Assembly: GCA_009767595.1 (NCBI GenBank)
Contig: VSDK01009060.1
Span: 216,889 to 280,888, forward strand
DNA length: 64,000 bases
DNA from: Symbiodinium kawagutii
Taxonomy: Eukaryota > Sar > Dinophyceae > Suessiales > Symbiodiniaceae
Direction of reading: 5' to 3'
Shown: positions 38,790 through 47,994 of the stretch, in pieces
Position numbering within the stretch: position 1 is the first letter of the stretch
How the letters are laid out: every line of letters begins with the position of its first letter
Notes under the pieces: model-generated
What the model was told of the DNA's origin: nothing
The model's database searches: none
What the model saw: only the letters and a program-made list of their open reading frames with translations
Position numbers and translations under genes: made by a program

Positions 38790-39500
38790 CACAACAATCG
38801 TGTCAATAAGCTGCCCAAAGGCAAGAAAAATGTTGATCCAGGTTTCGGCCATTTGTCATTACCAACTCCAAACAAGTCTTCCCTAATGGCAAGTAGATGG
38901 TAACTGGGATCGCGTGCAGAACACCACTGCACCGCTATGGCTGGTCAGTTCGTGGCGCCAAATGCAACGGCTAAGTTCGCAGTTCTTCACAAAGGATCGG
39001 AGAAGAAACGAAAAGGCAAGCAAAGGGGCCACAAACATGGTAATCTTTTGTGGAAAAGCGTTCAAAAATGGTAGGGCTCATCAGTCTGATGTGGGGCTGC
39101 AATCTGGGGAAAACCCAACAGCATGAAGAGTTTCTTTGCAAATCCGTGGCTCCGGGGGTTCAGGAATTCATCACATCAACTTGCAGGATCTTACAGGGAT
39201 GACCCAATGCTGGGTACCCCCAAGAAGCAAAAAATGCATAAAAATGCTAGTTCTTAGTAGAAAACCCATCAACTTCTTGGGCACATCCATAGACACCCCT
39301 CGGATGCATCGGTTTTGGACATGCCCAATGAAAGTTCATGGCCGCCTTTGTTGGGCACTTACAAGAACCTCCCATGACTAAATCTAATTGCTGAGTGATT
39401 GCAATTCCACCACCCCTGGATAAGTATCAAGCCTATGGATTGCCGATGGTGGAATCCCAGCTTTCATAGCCCTGCGATGTTTTAGGTCCTCCATCTCTTT
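38790..39500. other. Weak open frames only
   Basis: Short frames occur on both strands (minus 38741-38932, plus 38914-39126); none stands out. Confidence 0.25.
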
Positions 39501-39501
39501 C

Positions 39502-39867
39502 CTAGCCCTGCGATGCCCAGCAATCAACGGAACACCACTTCAACCCCGGGACCTCGTTTTGGCTGCTTTCTTCTACCTCAGCGAGCCAATGGTTTTGGAC
39601 ACACAAGATCTCGAAGTCATTCACAAAGATCAACGTGACATAGTTGATCCAAGTGAGCCCATGCGACTCAAAATCAAGAGAAATGCCGTGGGAGGGCCAA
39701 GTCAAATCATCTGACAAAGAATTTCGAACGACATCAACCTGCTCCAAAACGATGGAGAGGATGGATGAAGCCTTATAGCAAGCCCTGGCCATCCAAGGTG
39801 CGCCAAAAACCAACCCAGATGAGGAACTATGCGGAGTCCGCATCTTTAAAGCATCCGGCCACATCAA
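39502..39867 (-). CDS. Minus-strand exon candidate, 121-codon frame
   Basis: Reads GLVFGAPWMARACYKASSIL, VLEQVDVVRNSLSDDLTW and WINYVTLIFVNDFEILCVQN. Globular composition. Family unknown. Confidence 0.4.
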   Translation of the reverse strand: MMWPDALKMRTPHSSSSGLVFGAPWMARACYKASSILSIVLEQVDVVRNSLSDDLTWPSHGISLDFESHGLTWINYVTLIFVNDFEILCVQNHWLAEVEESSQNEVPGLKWCSVDCWASQG

Positions 39868-40169
39868 GAATCTGGTATCAAACCGATTACGTCATGTTAA
39901 TTCCATGTCACTGACCTTGGCTTTCATTCAAGCAGCAACTAGCCAAAACATCCTGACACCTGACAGAGGCAATGCATAGGCAACAGTATATGGGGTGCAC
40001 GTTTCTGTTGCCTGGCTGTCAGCCAAGTCTCGTTCAACTGCTTGTAGGCAATGTATCCAGGATAGCTGACACTGCGACGGAGGACTTTGGACCTGCGCCA
40101 AACAGTACAGGGTTGGGCCCCCTGTTTGAGCATGTCTAAACCAGGATCGAATAGTAACTCACACGGCAC

Positions 40170-40193
40170 GGAGAGAGAGAGAGAGAGAGAGAC

Positions 40194-40252
<59 letters not shown>

Positions 40253-40392
40253 CAGAGAGAGAGAGATAGAGAGGGTCAGAGAGGGACAGAGAGGGACAGA
40301 GAGGGACAGAGAGAGACGGAGGGAGAGAGAGAGAGAGAGAGAGGGAGAGGCGGAGAGGAAGAGAAACTGAAAGAGAAAAAGGGAGAGAGATA
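40170..40392. repeat. (GA)n microsatellite
   Basis: GAGAGACAGAGA arrays. Arg/Glu and Leu/Ser runs in all frames are repeat translations. Confidence 0.95.
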
Positions 40393-40399
40393 CACGCAT

Positions 40400-40800
40400 A
40401 CATGCAACAAGGCTGGTCTAAACTTGTCTACACACTCCTGTAGCCAACCCCGAAGAGGAAAGGAAATCTTAAGCCAAGGCAATAAAACCAATCAAGAAGG
40501 AATTGATGGACTGCTGAATGCTGCTCATGCAGCACAGTAGGAGCTTCTGCCTCAATTCTTGGATACCATCCCATGCAAGTAAGAGGAATCACTCACTGTG
40601 AAACCGTTTGCTGTGAATTCAAACTTGAACTGTTTCTTGCGGTATCTTGTACTCCTGTCTTGCTGCTGAGATCTCTTGCAGTGTTACTGATTGCTTGATC
40701 CCAGCATCAATAGTTCGGAAATGGGAGTCAGCACATTTCTTCTCTTCTTCTGCAATTGGACCCTAAAGACACGGCACACGATGTATGCGTGTGCCAATCT
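40400..40800. other. No gene seen
   Basis: Unique sequence, no convincing frame. Confidence 0.3.
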
Positions 40801-41202
40801 TCAAGGCTCCAACATACACACCGCTCGGCTACACGTTCTTGTGGAAAAACAATGTTCATATGAGGCACTCATTACAGTGGAAACCCCAAACTGAGTTCCC
40901 CTCAGATTCACTCTGGCGGTGCAAACTGGGAAGTTGAATCTCAGTACCGGCCCAAATTGGCAGGACATAGAGGTAGCAACAACATTTCTGACACCCAGAT
41001 TCTCGTGCCTGACAGGAGAGACGTCGCCTTCATAGAAGAAGGTCGATGGCAAAGGCTTCAAGCGCGGTTCATAGAAGGACATGTTGCTGCGATTTCTGGC
41101 GTTTCGGCGAGGGGATCCGGTCCGACGCAAAGAGAAAGGGAGAGAAAGTGGCTTTGTCCGGAGGACGCTTTGAGCCAACTGCAAAACAGCCAACCTTCCC
41201 AT
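40801..41202 (-). CDS. Minus-strand exon candidate
   Basis: Reads SFYEPRLKPLPSTFFYEGDV, SPVRHENLGVRNVVATSMSC and FGPVLRFNFPVCTARVNLRG, beta-rich and convincing. Probably the same gene as 41217-41530. Family unknown. Confidence 0.45.
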   Translation of the reverse strand: MGRLAVLQLAQSVLRTKPLSLPFSLRRTGSPRRNARNRSNMSFYEPRLKPLPSTFFYEGDVSPVRHENLGVRNVVATSMSCQFGPVLRFNFPVCTARVNLRGTQFGVSTVMSASYEHCFSTRTCSRAVCMLEP

Positions 41203-41216
41203 GTCTCACAGTTGGT

Positions 41217-41530
41217 TTAGATGGAAGTAACCCATCTAATGAAAATCTTTGGTTTGGGAACTTCAACCATACCTGCCCAGCAGCACAGCCTACATGTTCG
41301 CCCAGCATCCCGGCATCGCATCACCAAATTTTCAGCCATGCACTGAGTAGGTCTGATATCCCTCCGGGAGATCAGAACGGCTCGCACTTCGGCGTTCAGA
41401 AACGATGCCTTAGGAAAGTGTTTCGAGCTGGTGACCTTCCACCACCGTGTTTGGGGTAGCTCGGGGCAAAGGACGATCCAAAAATCGACACAATGCATAG
41501 GTCCGGTCCATGCGAAAAAAATCACTGGAT
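41217..41530 (-). CDS. Minus-strand exon candidate
   Basis: Reads HCVDFWIVLCPELPQTRWWK, SFLNAEVRAVLISRRDIRP and a Cys/Arg-rich end. Same strand and 15 nt from the next candidate. Family unknown. Confidence 0.42.
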
Positions 41531-41534
41531 TACC

Positions 41535-42586
41535 GTTCATCAACCTCATCATCACCACCATCGCCATCATTTGCCATCATCAGTTTTCCCCACATCGTTA
41601 CCCAACTTAGCAGCAGCGAGAGCTCCTCCTCCACCGCTCCCATTTTCCGCATCAGTAGGGGCTTGGATGATCCCAAGTTGGGCTGAGCTCGATAAGTTGA
41701 TGGTTGAATATCATTCGGATGGCTACGATTCAGTATGATGAAATATGATTAACTAGAATCATCTAAGTATCCAATAAATCTAGCTAGTATGATCATCACT
41801 ATGAACTCAAGCTAACTAGTTGACTATGACATAACAAGGATAAAGGTTGCTGAATTCACCGAATCCACCGGTGACTTTCGGTCACCACCTTGAGGCCAAG
41901 CATATTGTTTTGGCGTGTAGGTCCCTACCATGGAACTAACATCTGAAGGTTTGACGCTGGAATGATGATACTAGTTGACTGATTGTCCATTTGTAATAAT
42001 CACACCAGGTACTAGCGATGATTCTTACTTTCATACTACTTGTTGGTAGTTGGATGATTCTCCACAGATACTACCCACCTGCTGTCTAGGAGTTAGAAGC
42101 ACAAAGTCGTGCCCCTCCAGGCATAGCTTGGTCAATAACCCAATGAACTCTAGTTACATCCAGCAGTCCACCAACACGGAGCCATCACTTTGTCGTGGAG
42201 GAACAACCAACTATCCGTTGACACTTGGTTACACATATACAACTAGTAACCAGCAACTGATTCATTGGTAACCAACTGATCAGTTACATGTAAATCAAAT
42301 TGAGTGTGTTGGATATTAGTGAATCATCAATACAGGACTTCTAATCTTGCATGTAAGCTGTAACTTCCATAGCCCCGATAGATGCTCAGTCTCCCCTTGA
42401 GGCTTCGAAGGCCGGGATGGATGAAGTCACTACCAAACATCGGTGATTCGCTAAAACCATAGGTATCTTTAGCAAAAAAACATCAACCACTGTCAACAAA
42501 TTACGATTCTCTTTATCGTACATGTAGTTAACTTGCCAGGAAAAAAACAACTCAAGATCGCCATAGCCATGTCTTGAGTCTAAATT
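41535..42586. other. Low-complexity and unique DNA, no gene seen
   Basis: CATCATCACCACC words near 41545-41590, then AACTAGTT/GGTAACCAACTG-type low-complexity DNA at 42200-42300. Confidence 0.4.
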
Positions 42587-42838
42587 TTGATGGAAAGCCG
42601 GAAAGTTCTATCACTTCTTCTGGTACTGGCGCATTCTCTTGGCTTCCATTTTAAGCCCCCAGCCATGAAGCCGTCCATTCATCACCCCATTGCGCCCCAC
42701 CACGGCGTCCAGTACCAGCCCCCGGCGCCTCGGAAGGTCAGCGACACGCGCCGGAACGTCTTCTCGCGGCGCAGCACTTGGCCGTCGCGCAGCAACACGC
42801 GCTTCCTGGGGAGGGCGGTCCAGGGGTCGATGGAGTAA
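42587..42838 (+). CDS. Signal-peptide-like plus ORF, or minus-strand exon
   Basis: Plus ATG frame starts ESRKVLSLLLVLAHSLGF, a textbook signal peptide, and continues Pro/Arg-rich to TAA. The GC-rich part (42660-42838) is also open on the minus strand, reading KHYSIDPWTALPRKRVLLRD and KTFRRVSLTFRGAGG. Both have GC-rich third positions, so the true strand is unresolved. Confidence 0.3.
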   Translation: MMESRKVLSLLLVLAHSLGFHFKPPAMKPSIHHPIAPHHGVQYQPPAPRKVSDTRRNVFSRRSTWPSRSNTRFLGRAVQGSME

Positions 42839-42839
42839 T

Positions 42840-43380
42840 GCTTAGCCATGGTTAGTGATGGTTCATGAGGGTTAACCATGGTTAATAATGGTTAATCATG
42901 GTTATATAATGGCTAACTTGGTTAATAATGGTTAATAATGGTTAAATAATGTTTATATAATGGTTAATCATGGTTAATGATGGCTATAGTCAATGGTTCA
43001 TGATGGATAACAGTTATTAACACATACTAGTTAATGGTTGAATAATGGTTAATGAGTAATGACTAATGATTGATTATTGATTAATAATGATGGTCAATAA
43101 TCAATGGTTCTAGTTAATGGCTAATGATGGTTAAGAGTGATTAATACACACTGGTTAATGGTTGCGTAATGGTTTTAATATTCATAACGGTTCATGACTA
43201 ATGGCTAGAAATGGTGGATTCATGGTTTTAATCTTGATGTTTAGTTCATTGAATGATGAATTCTATTGATTCATGCCACATAATGCTTCATACATGGATT
43301 GAATACAATGAATTGCTTGACACTGGTGGTTGATGATTGATGACGGTCAATATTCTAGTTGAGAACGGGGGGTGATAAAC
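42840..43380. repeat. ATGGTTAATAATGG-type low-complexity DNA (G polarity)
   Basis: Dense degenerate ATGGTTAATG words with G on the plus strand, directly after the 42.75-kb island. Confidence 0.85.
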
Positions 43381-43485
43381 AATACCGGCCAGGAGCCATG
43401 GTGGTACCTGGCAATGAATAACGGTGAGTCGTGTTGAATGATTGATCATGGGGTATCATTGACAAAGAATGGGGAGTATATATAT

Positions 43486-43649
43486 ATGATCCATTGATGC
43501 CTCGACCAGTGTTGAACTCTCGGCACTTTTGCAAGAGGCACAAGTCAGGCCATCGAGTTGAAATGAAACAGCTATGCTCTTGGGAACGTGTTTCAACCAA
43601 GGCAAGCGCATGACTAGAAACACCTCAGGTGATTTCAAGTCAATGCCAA
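43486..43649. repeat. Terminal repeat B2 of retroelement 2
   Basis: 164 bp starting ATGATCCATTGATGCC on the plus strand, matching B1 at 43752-43915 by eye over its full length. Confidence 0.92.
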
Positions 43650-43685
43650 AACCCCACAAAGGATGGCAGGTGGGGATGGAGGTGG

Positions 43686-43753
43686 TGAACTTGAGCCGAT
43701 GGTGTGGCGGCCCATCGGCAGACATTCCTCATTAATGTCTAAAGACTAAACAT
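43686..43753. repeat. Terminal repeat A2 of retroelement 2
   Basis: 68 bp, from TGAACTTGAGCCGATGG to CTAAAGACTAAACAT, matching A1. Includes a copy of the ORF1 start codon. 36 bp separate it from B2. Confidence 0.92.
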
Positions 43754-43915
43754 GATCCATTGATGCCTCGACCAGTGTTGAACTCTCGGCACTTTTGCAA
43801 GAGGCACAAGTCAGGCCATCGAGTTGAAATGAAACAGCTATGCTCTTGGGAACGTGTTTCAACCAAGGCAAGCGCATGACTAGAAACACCTCAGGTGATT
43901 TCAAGTCAATGCCAA
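43752..43915. repeat. Terminal repeat B1 of retroelement 2
   Basis: 164 bp match to B2; shares two bases (AT) with the end of A2. Confidence 0.92.
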
Positions 43916-43959
43916 CACCCCTATCCACTATCACTAGTGCACTTGCTTCCCTGAAACAT

Positions 43960-44679
43960 CTAGCTTGGGAAATGCTGTCGAAGGCAACTGGCAACATGTT
44001 CACAAAGACGTACTGGATACGGCTGAGCTCTACGAGTAAGCCAAACACCATCTGCATCTTTTCCGGAAAGGATGATATGCTTTCGCCCAGAGAAGGAGCA
44101 TCGTCCACGTGAAGTGTGACACTGGCACCTGAGCGAGGAAAGAGCAGGTAGGTGTGCGGACATGATACCAGTTGATTTCTTCCAAGGCATGCCCCATGCA
44201 CAAAAGTCAGCGCGAAGAAGTTGAGCACCTTGTCGTAGGAAAGTGTTCAGGGTATTAGTTAACCAAATCCGAGAGGTCCAAGGATTTTCGAGGGCCCATG
44301 GAACATGTAGTTGTTGACATAGTTCAATCACATCAGCAGTCACCTCTAAGAAAGAGTTCCCGTCACAGATCTTCTTCAAGTCGCTATCATTCAAACCAGA
44401 AGTAAAACCCATGAGGAATTCATCATCATCTCGTAGAGGAGGAGGACCACCATCTAACTTTCTAGCACGAGACCACGATGTACAAGGAGTACCAAACCAA
44501 ACCAGAGCAATGTTGGACTTATTCTTCTTGATAAAGTCTTTCACCGATTTGAGAACTTTGCGATTAAGCAGATCACAATGAATACCATAATCAATGTCAT
44601 AGGCAATGGCAGTGAAACCAGCGGAGGAGCAAGCTCGAGAGAGACGGGCACACCCACTGAAGAGCTCAATCACAAACAT
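43960..44679 (-). CDS. Retroelement 2 methyltransferase-like ORF
   Basis: 239 codons from an ATG that overlaps the last 10 nt of the recombinase ORF. C5-cytosine methyltransferase-like features: motif I ELFSGCARLSRA (residues 5-16, SAM binding), an acidic turn AYDIDYG, motif IV FGTPCTSWSRAR with the PC dipeptide at 65-66 (the catalytic Cys of C5 enzymes), motif VI ALENPW (130-134), and FCAWGMPWKKSTGIMS near the C-terminus. Shorter than most stand-alone C5 methyltransferases and lacks an obvious target recognition domain. DIRS1-like elements carry an N6-adenine (Dam-type) domain with DPPY, which is not seen here. Catalytic activity is unproven. The frame is also continuous with RT-RNase H upstream. 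Confidence 0.65.
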   Translation of the reverse strand: MFVIELFSGCARLSRACSSAGFTAIAYDIDYGIHCDLLNRKVLKSVKDFIKKNKSNIALVWFGTPCTSWSRARKLDGGPPPLRDDDEFLMGFTSGLNDSDLKKICDGNSFLEVTADVIELCQQLHVPWALENPWTSRIWLTNTLNTFLRQGAQLLRADFCAWGMPWKKSTGIMSAHLPALSSLRCQCHTSRGRCSFSGRKHIILSGKDADGVWLTRRAQPYPVRLCEHVASCLRQHFPS

Positions 44680-45713
44680 CGGCTTCGCTTGGCAGTCGTT
44701 CGTGGTCTTTGCTGGAAAAACCTTGGGGCCTCCTTCATGAACCTGCTTTCCAACCCTAGGCATTTGTCCTGTGTCGCCTGGGGAAGGAGAAAGAACTCTT
44801 GAGAGACCCTTGCATGGGCCTCGTATCTTTTGACACTGTAATCTGATGCCCATCTTCCCCTTTGTTTTACTTCGAGGGGTGTCCTGAGATGGCGCAACCT
44901 GTCGTGACTTGGACCTGAATGTCTCAACTGGTACAACACGGCATGCGTTTTGTCCAACCCTAGCTTCTGCAGCGCCCACTTCCAGTCCTTGACCAACTTT
45001 TCGTAGGTGATGTCCAACAGAAACACCTCGTGGGTGGCCATCTTCTGAAGCATCATTCCTAGCCAAGGCAGAAGGGGTGAGTTCAACATGATCGATTCGT
45101 CGGACAACCCCACTTTCGACTGCTGCTCCCGAACTGCCGGATGCAAATGGATGGCGAAGAAGGCGGTTCCCGGCATTGGCTCCACCAGGTCCATTCGGTG
45201 TATGTCCATTGCCTCTCCTGGACGAAGATACGCTGTGAACATCAGCAACACTGCAAGAGCTGCTATCAGTCGACCTGACATCAACATCTCCATGCAAATC
45301 GCTGCTACCAAAGGCCAGGGCAGAGGCGGCCTTGTTCTCTGGGGCTCGAACATGTTGTTGACAAACTTGCAGCAAACCATGTCGAATTTGCTCTTCTGAT
45401 TCAGGTTCCAACGATTGGCCTTGGCAAACCTTCTGAGCTCTTCTACCCTCCGAAGATAGTCGACGGCCACCGGTTGGCCTTCGAATCGGGGACCTTCTGA
45501 GCGATCCAACATCACCAACTTTCTCTTCTGTCTCTTCTCTTCTGGTGTCTTGGGAATGTTCACTTGATCCTTCATACCCTTCCGAATGGACCTCCTCGAC
45601 AATGGTGGGACAGTTCGAAGCTTCTCCATCACTGTGTTCTGGGGGCCACGGAGGGTAACATCTTGATAACACCTCTTCCCTACGTGTCTTTTCTTGGGTT
45701 CTGCTCTGAGCAT
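44670..45713 (-). CDS. Retroelement 2 tyrosine recombinase
   Basis: 347 codons. Start chosen at the ATG 13 codons past the last RNase H Asp; the frame opens earlier but without plausible protein. A basic N-terminal part is followed by a helical SAM-like region (WPLVAAICMEMLMSGRLIAA). The catalytic domain has Arg164 in TAYLRPGEAMD, Lys200 after a beta hairpin, YQLRHSG with Arg264, GRWASDYSVKRY with Trp288 and nucleophile Tyr297. The His of H-x-x-R is Tyr. It would cut and rejoin DNA through a 3'-phosphotyrosine link to integrate circular cDNA. It overlaps a long open frame of RT-RNase H, as YR and RT ORFs do in DIRS1. Confidence 0.78.
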   Translation of the reverse strand: MLRAEPKKRHVGKRCYQDVTLRGPQNTVMEKLRTVPPLSRRSIRKGMKDQVNIPKTPEEKRQKRKLVMLDRSEGPRFEGQPVAVDYLRRVEELRRFAKANRWNLNQKSKFDMVCCKFVNNMFEPQRTRPPLPWPLVAAICMEMLMSGRLIAALAVLLMFTAYLRPGEAMDIHRMDLVEPMPGTAFFAIHLHPAVREQQSKVGLSDESIMLNSPLLPWLGMMLQKMATHEVFLLDITYEKLVKDWKWALQKLGLDKTHAVLYQLRHSGPSHDRLRHLRTPLEVKQRGRWASDYSVKRYEAHARVSQEFFLLPQATQDKCLGLESRFMKEAPRFFQQRPRTTAKRSRCL

Positions 45714-46680
45714 GCTGATTCCGAAGGTGCTCCCACCTCCGAGATGGGCCGTCAGCAATATTGCGTTCACTGGGCACCCATCTTGCTGACAAAAAGGAGT
45801 CAGTTGCAAGCAGTAATGCACACACCCGACGAGCAATGCGCAACATGCCAAAAGCACCTGATCTACCTTTAGCCAAAAGTAATGCAAGGCCCATGTTGTC
45901 TGTGAAATGCAAATGCTTCTTGCCGAAACATGCCACTGATCGAAACTTGTGTCGCAAAGCTGCTACCACACCCCTGCCTTCCAAAAGTGTGATGTGCTCA
46001 GGATGTTTCATGTGTATAGCAAAACATTCATGCCGAAATTGTGGATCCAAAATATCTGAATCAACCTCTTCAAAGTCGACGTTCAGCATGAAAGGATCAT
46101 GGCATCTTTTCTCAGGAAGAATTGGTTTGACCGTCGCAGGATCGCTGAAAGGATCTAAACCAGAGAGGGCTTGTTCACGGGGGTTTACAGGTATAGATGA
46201 TTTGTATCTCCAAATTTCTTTCTGATCCCCAAGCCTTCTCTGCACTATCTCATCCAGCTCACGTTTGCAAACTGCGACACCTGAAAGCGAAGCATCCGAT
46301 GCCGTCACATCCACATCCCATTGTCTGCGAAGATCGACACTACAAAGCTTGAGAATATGAGAACACCAATGCGCCTCCTTTGCTGCAGATGCCCACAGCT
46401 TCTGCCTAGAAGAATAGCAACTGTACGCAAAATCATATAAAGATCTGAAGAGGCACAAAAGTTCTCGTCTCAACAAGCAAATGTGTATCGCATGTCCCAG
46501 CAGCCTCTCGATGCATCGGCCATTCACCACAGGCCGTTTGGATAGCCATCGAAAAGCAGCCAAGATCCTGTCCAATCGTTCAGGAATGGGAGTGATGACA
46601 CCGGCTGCCCCGTCAATCAAAAACCCCAATGATTGCGCCAATGTGCATGCGTCTGTCTCCTCATGTACTGAGAACCCCAC

Positions 46681-46784
46681 TTCACGAAGACGATGAACGA
46701 TGTCATCTTTGACCTGCTGTACTTTCTGTCGCTTCACGAAGACGATGAACGATGTCATCTTTGATCTGCTGAACTTTCTGTCGA
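46681..46784. repeat. 52-bp tandem duplication inside RT
   Basis: TTCACGAAGACGATGAACGA begins copies at 46681 and 46733; the copies differ at two bases. 52 is not a multiple of 3, so it shifts the reading frame. Confidence 0.92.
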
Positions 46785-47990
46785 CAGGTGCCAGCAACGT
46801 TCAGGTTGTCTGCATAGGGTATCAGTATAGCTTCTCCCCCACTGAGGTCAGGGCAAGGTGAACTCGTTGTGATAACCACATCGCCCAATTCCAACCCATT
46901 GGCACAGCTCTAAGTCTAGGATAAACCCAACCTCCATCGTCAGCAGCCAGGCAGCGATCCAAAGGGATGCCCAACTCCTGTTGCAAGCGAGCTGGAACAC
47001 CCGGCATGCAAAAGAGATCTTGTAGTTCACTGGGCAGCTCAAGAGAATAGAAATAATCCCGAATGTCCGATTGTGCCACATACAACTGCTGATCAGGAGG
47101 AAGACTCAGCTGGCTCCAGGTAGAACCGGCTGACATGGCCATAGGAGGTGGAGGATGAAAACGACGATTAACTCCACGGCAATCCAGAACCATACGTAGC
47201 TTACCATTCTTCTTTGCTACAAAGAAAGGGGCAATCATGTCAGCTGGAGAATCGGTGAAGTCAATGAGGTTCTTTTGAAACAGCTCTTTCACAAAGGCAT
47301 TATAAACATCAGGGTTCTTACTGAGGATCACGTCCATGTATGGCCTAAAACCAGCACCTTCTTCGACGATAGTTCCCCATGTCTCCTCATCCAACAGCAT
47401 CCTTTCCGAGGGACGCTTCACAACGTCTCGACCTTCAATGTCCAGTACCTGCGCCAGTGGCACCAATTGAGCACCAATGTCAGGCAGAGACACAAGATCC
47501 TTGTTGAAGGGTCGCACTGTGTTCATGTTGCCGTCACCCGTGTAGGTGACATCCAAACGCAGAAGCTCTTGGATAGCCTCACGCTCTGTACAACTGCATG
47601 TGGGTTTCTTCATGCGACCAAGTTGTTGAAAAATACTATGTTGACTGCGACGCTGAGCTAAAGTGGTTCCCTGTGAAGAAAAACCTGAATGTTCAGCAGC
47701 ATACATCTCATTCAAGCAGTCAGCAATGTGATTCGCCTCCACCACTCGATCACGAACCTTGGCACGGCGACGTCTGGACGACACCGAAGCACCTGGACGA
47801 GCAGCCGGTGGATTGGAGGTCGGCAGGGGGAACAACTCACGCCATCGATCATCGTTGGTGGTGGTCCCCGGGCCTGAAAAATCAAAACTGGATGCAGCTC
47901 CCACCAGTAAATCATCACCAGTAGCAGCCACTGCGGCATCTGAAAAACCATCCTGGGTACCAGCCGCAAAGCACCCAGGATCCATAGAGC

Positions 47991-47994
47991 TCAT
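47991..47994 (-). promoter_or_regulatory. ATGA stop/start overlap, gag to RT
   Basis: Gag ends AAATGA and RT begins ATGAGC on shared bases, so here reinitiation replaces the frameshift used by element 1. Confidence 0.75.

Larger units (their letters stand above)
45714..47994 (-). pseudogene. Retroelement 2 RT-RNase H, disrupted
   Basis: Starts at an ATG overlapping the gag stop (ATGA). The N-terminal 240 residues are Ser/Arg-rich. RT: KNGKLRMVLDCRGVN (262-276), motif A QSDIRDYFYSLEL (Asp310), motif B VPMGWNWAM (364-372). The frame is then lost at a GGGGG run (46836-46840): motif C (ILIPYADN) is in another frame. A 52-bp tandem duplication at 46681-46784 shifts it back into the first frame for RNase H: Asp in ASDAS, Glu in LLEGRGVVAAL, Asp in FTDNMGLALLLAKGRS, Asp in NIADGPSR. 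Motif C is YADN rather than YxDD. This copy cannot make a full RT without error correction or recoding; assembly error is possible. Confidence 0.78.

Noticed and set aside
39502-39867. NYVTLIFVNDFEIL as a reverse transcriptase motif C
   Set aside because: No DD pair and no other RT motifs nearby.
44690-45730. 350-residue Ser/Arg/Glu-rich linker between RNase H and methyltransferase in the RT frame
   Set aside because: It is the alternative frame of the recombinase gene. Kept only as an open question in the findings.
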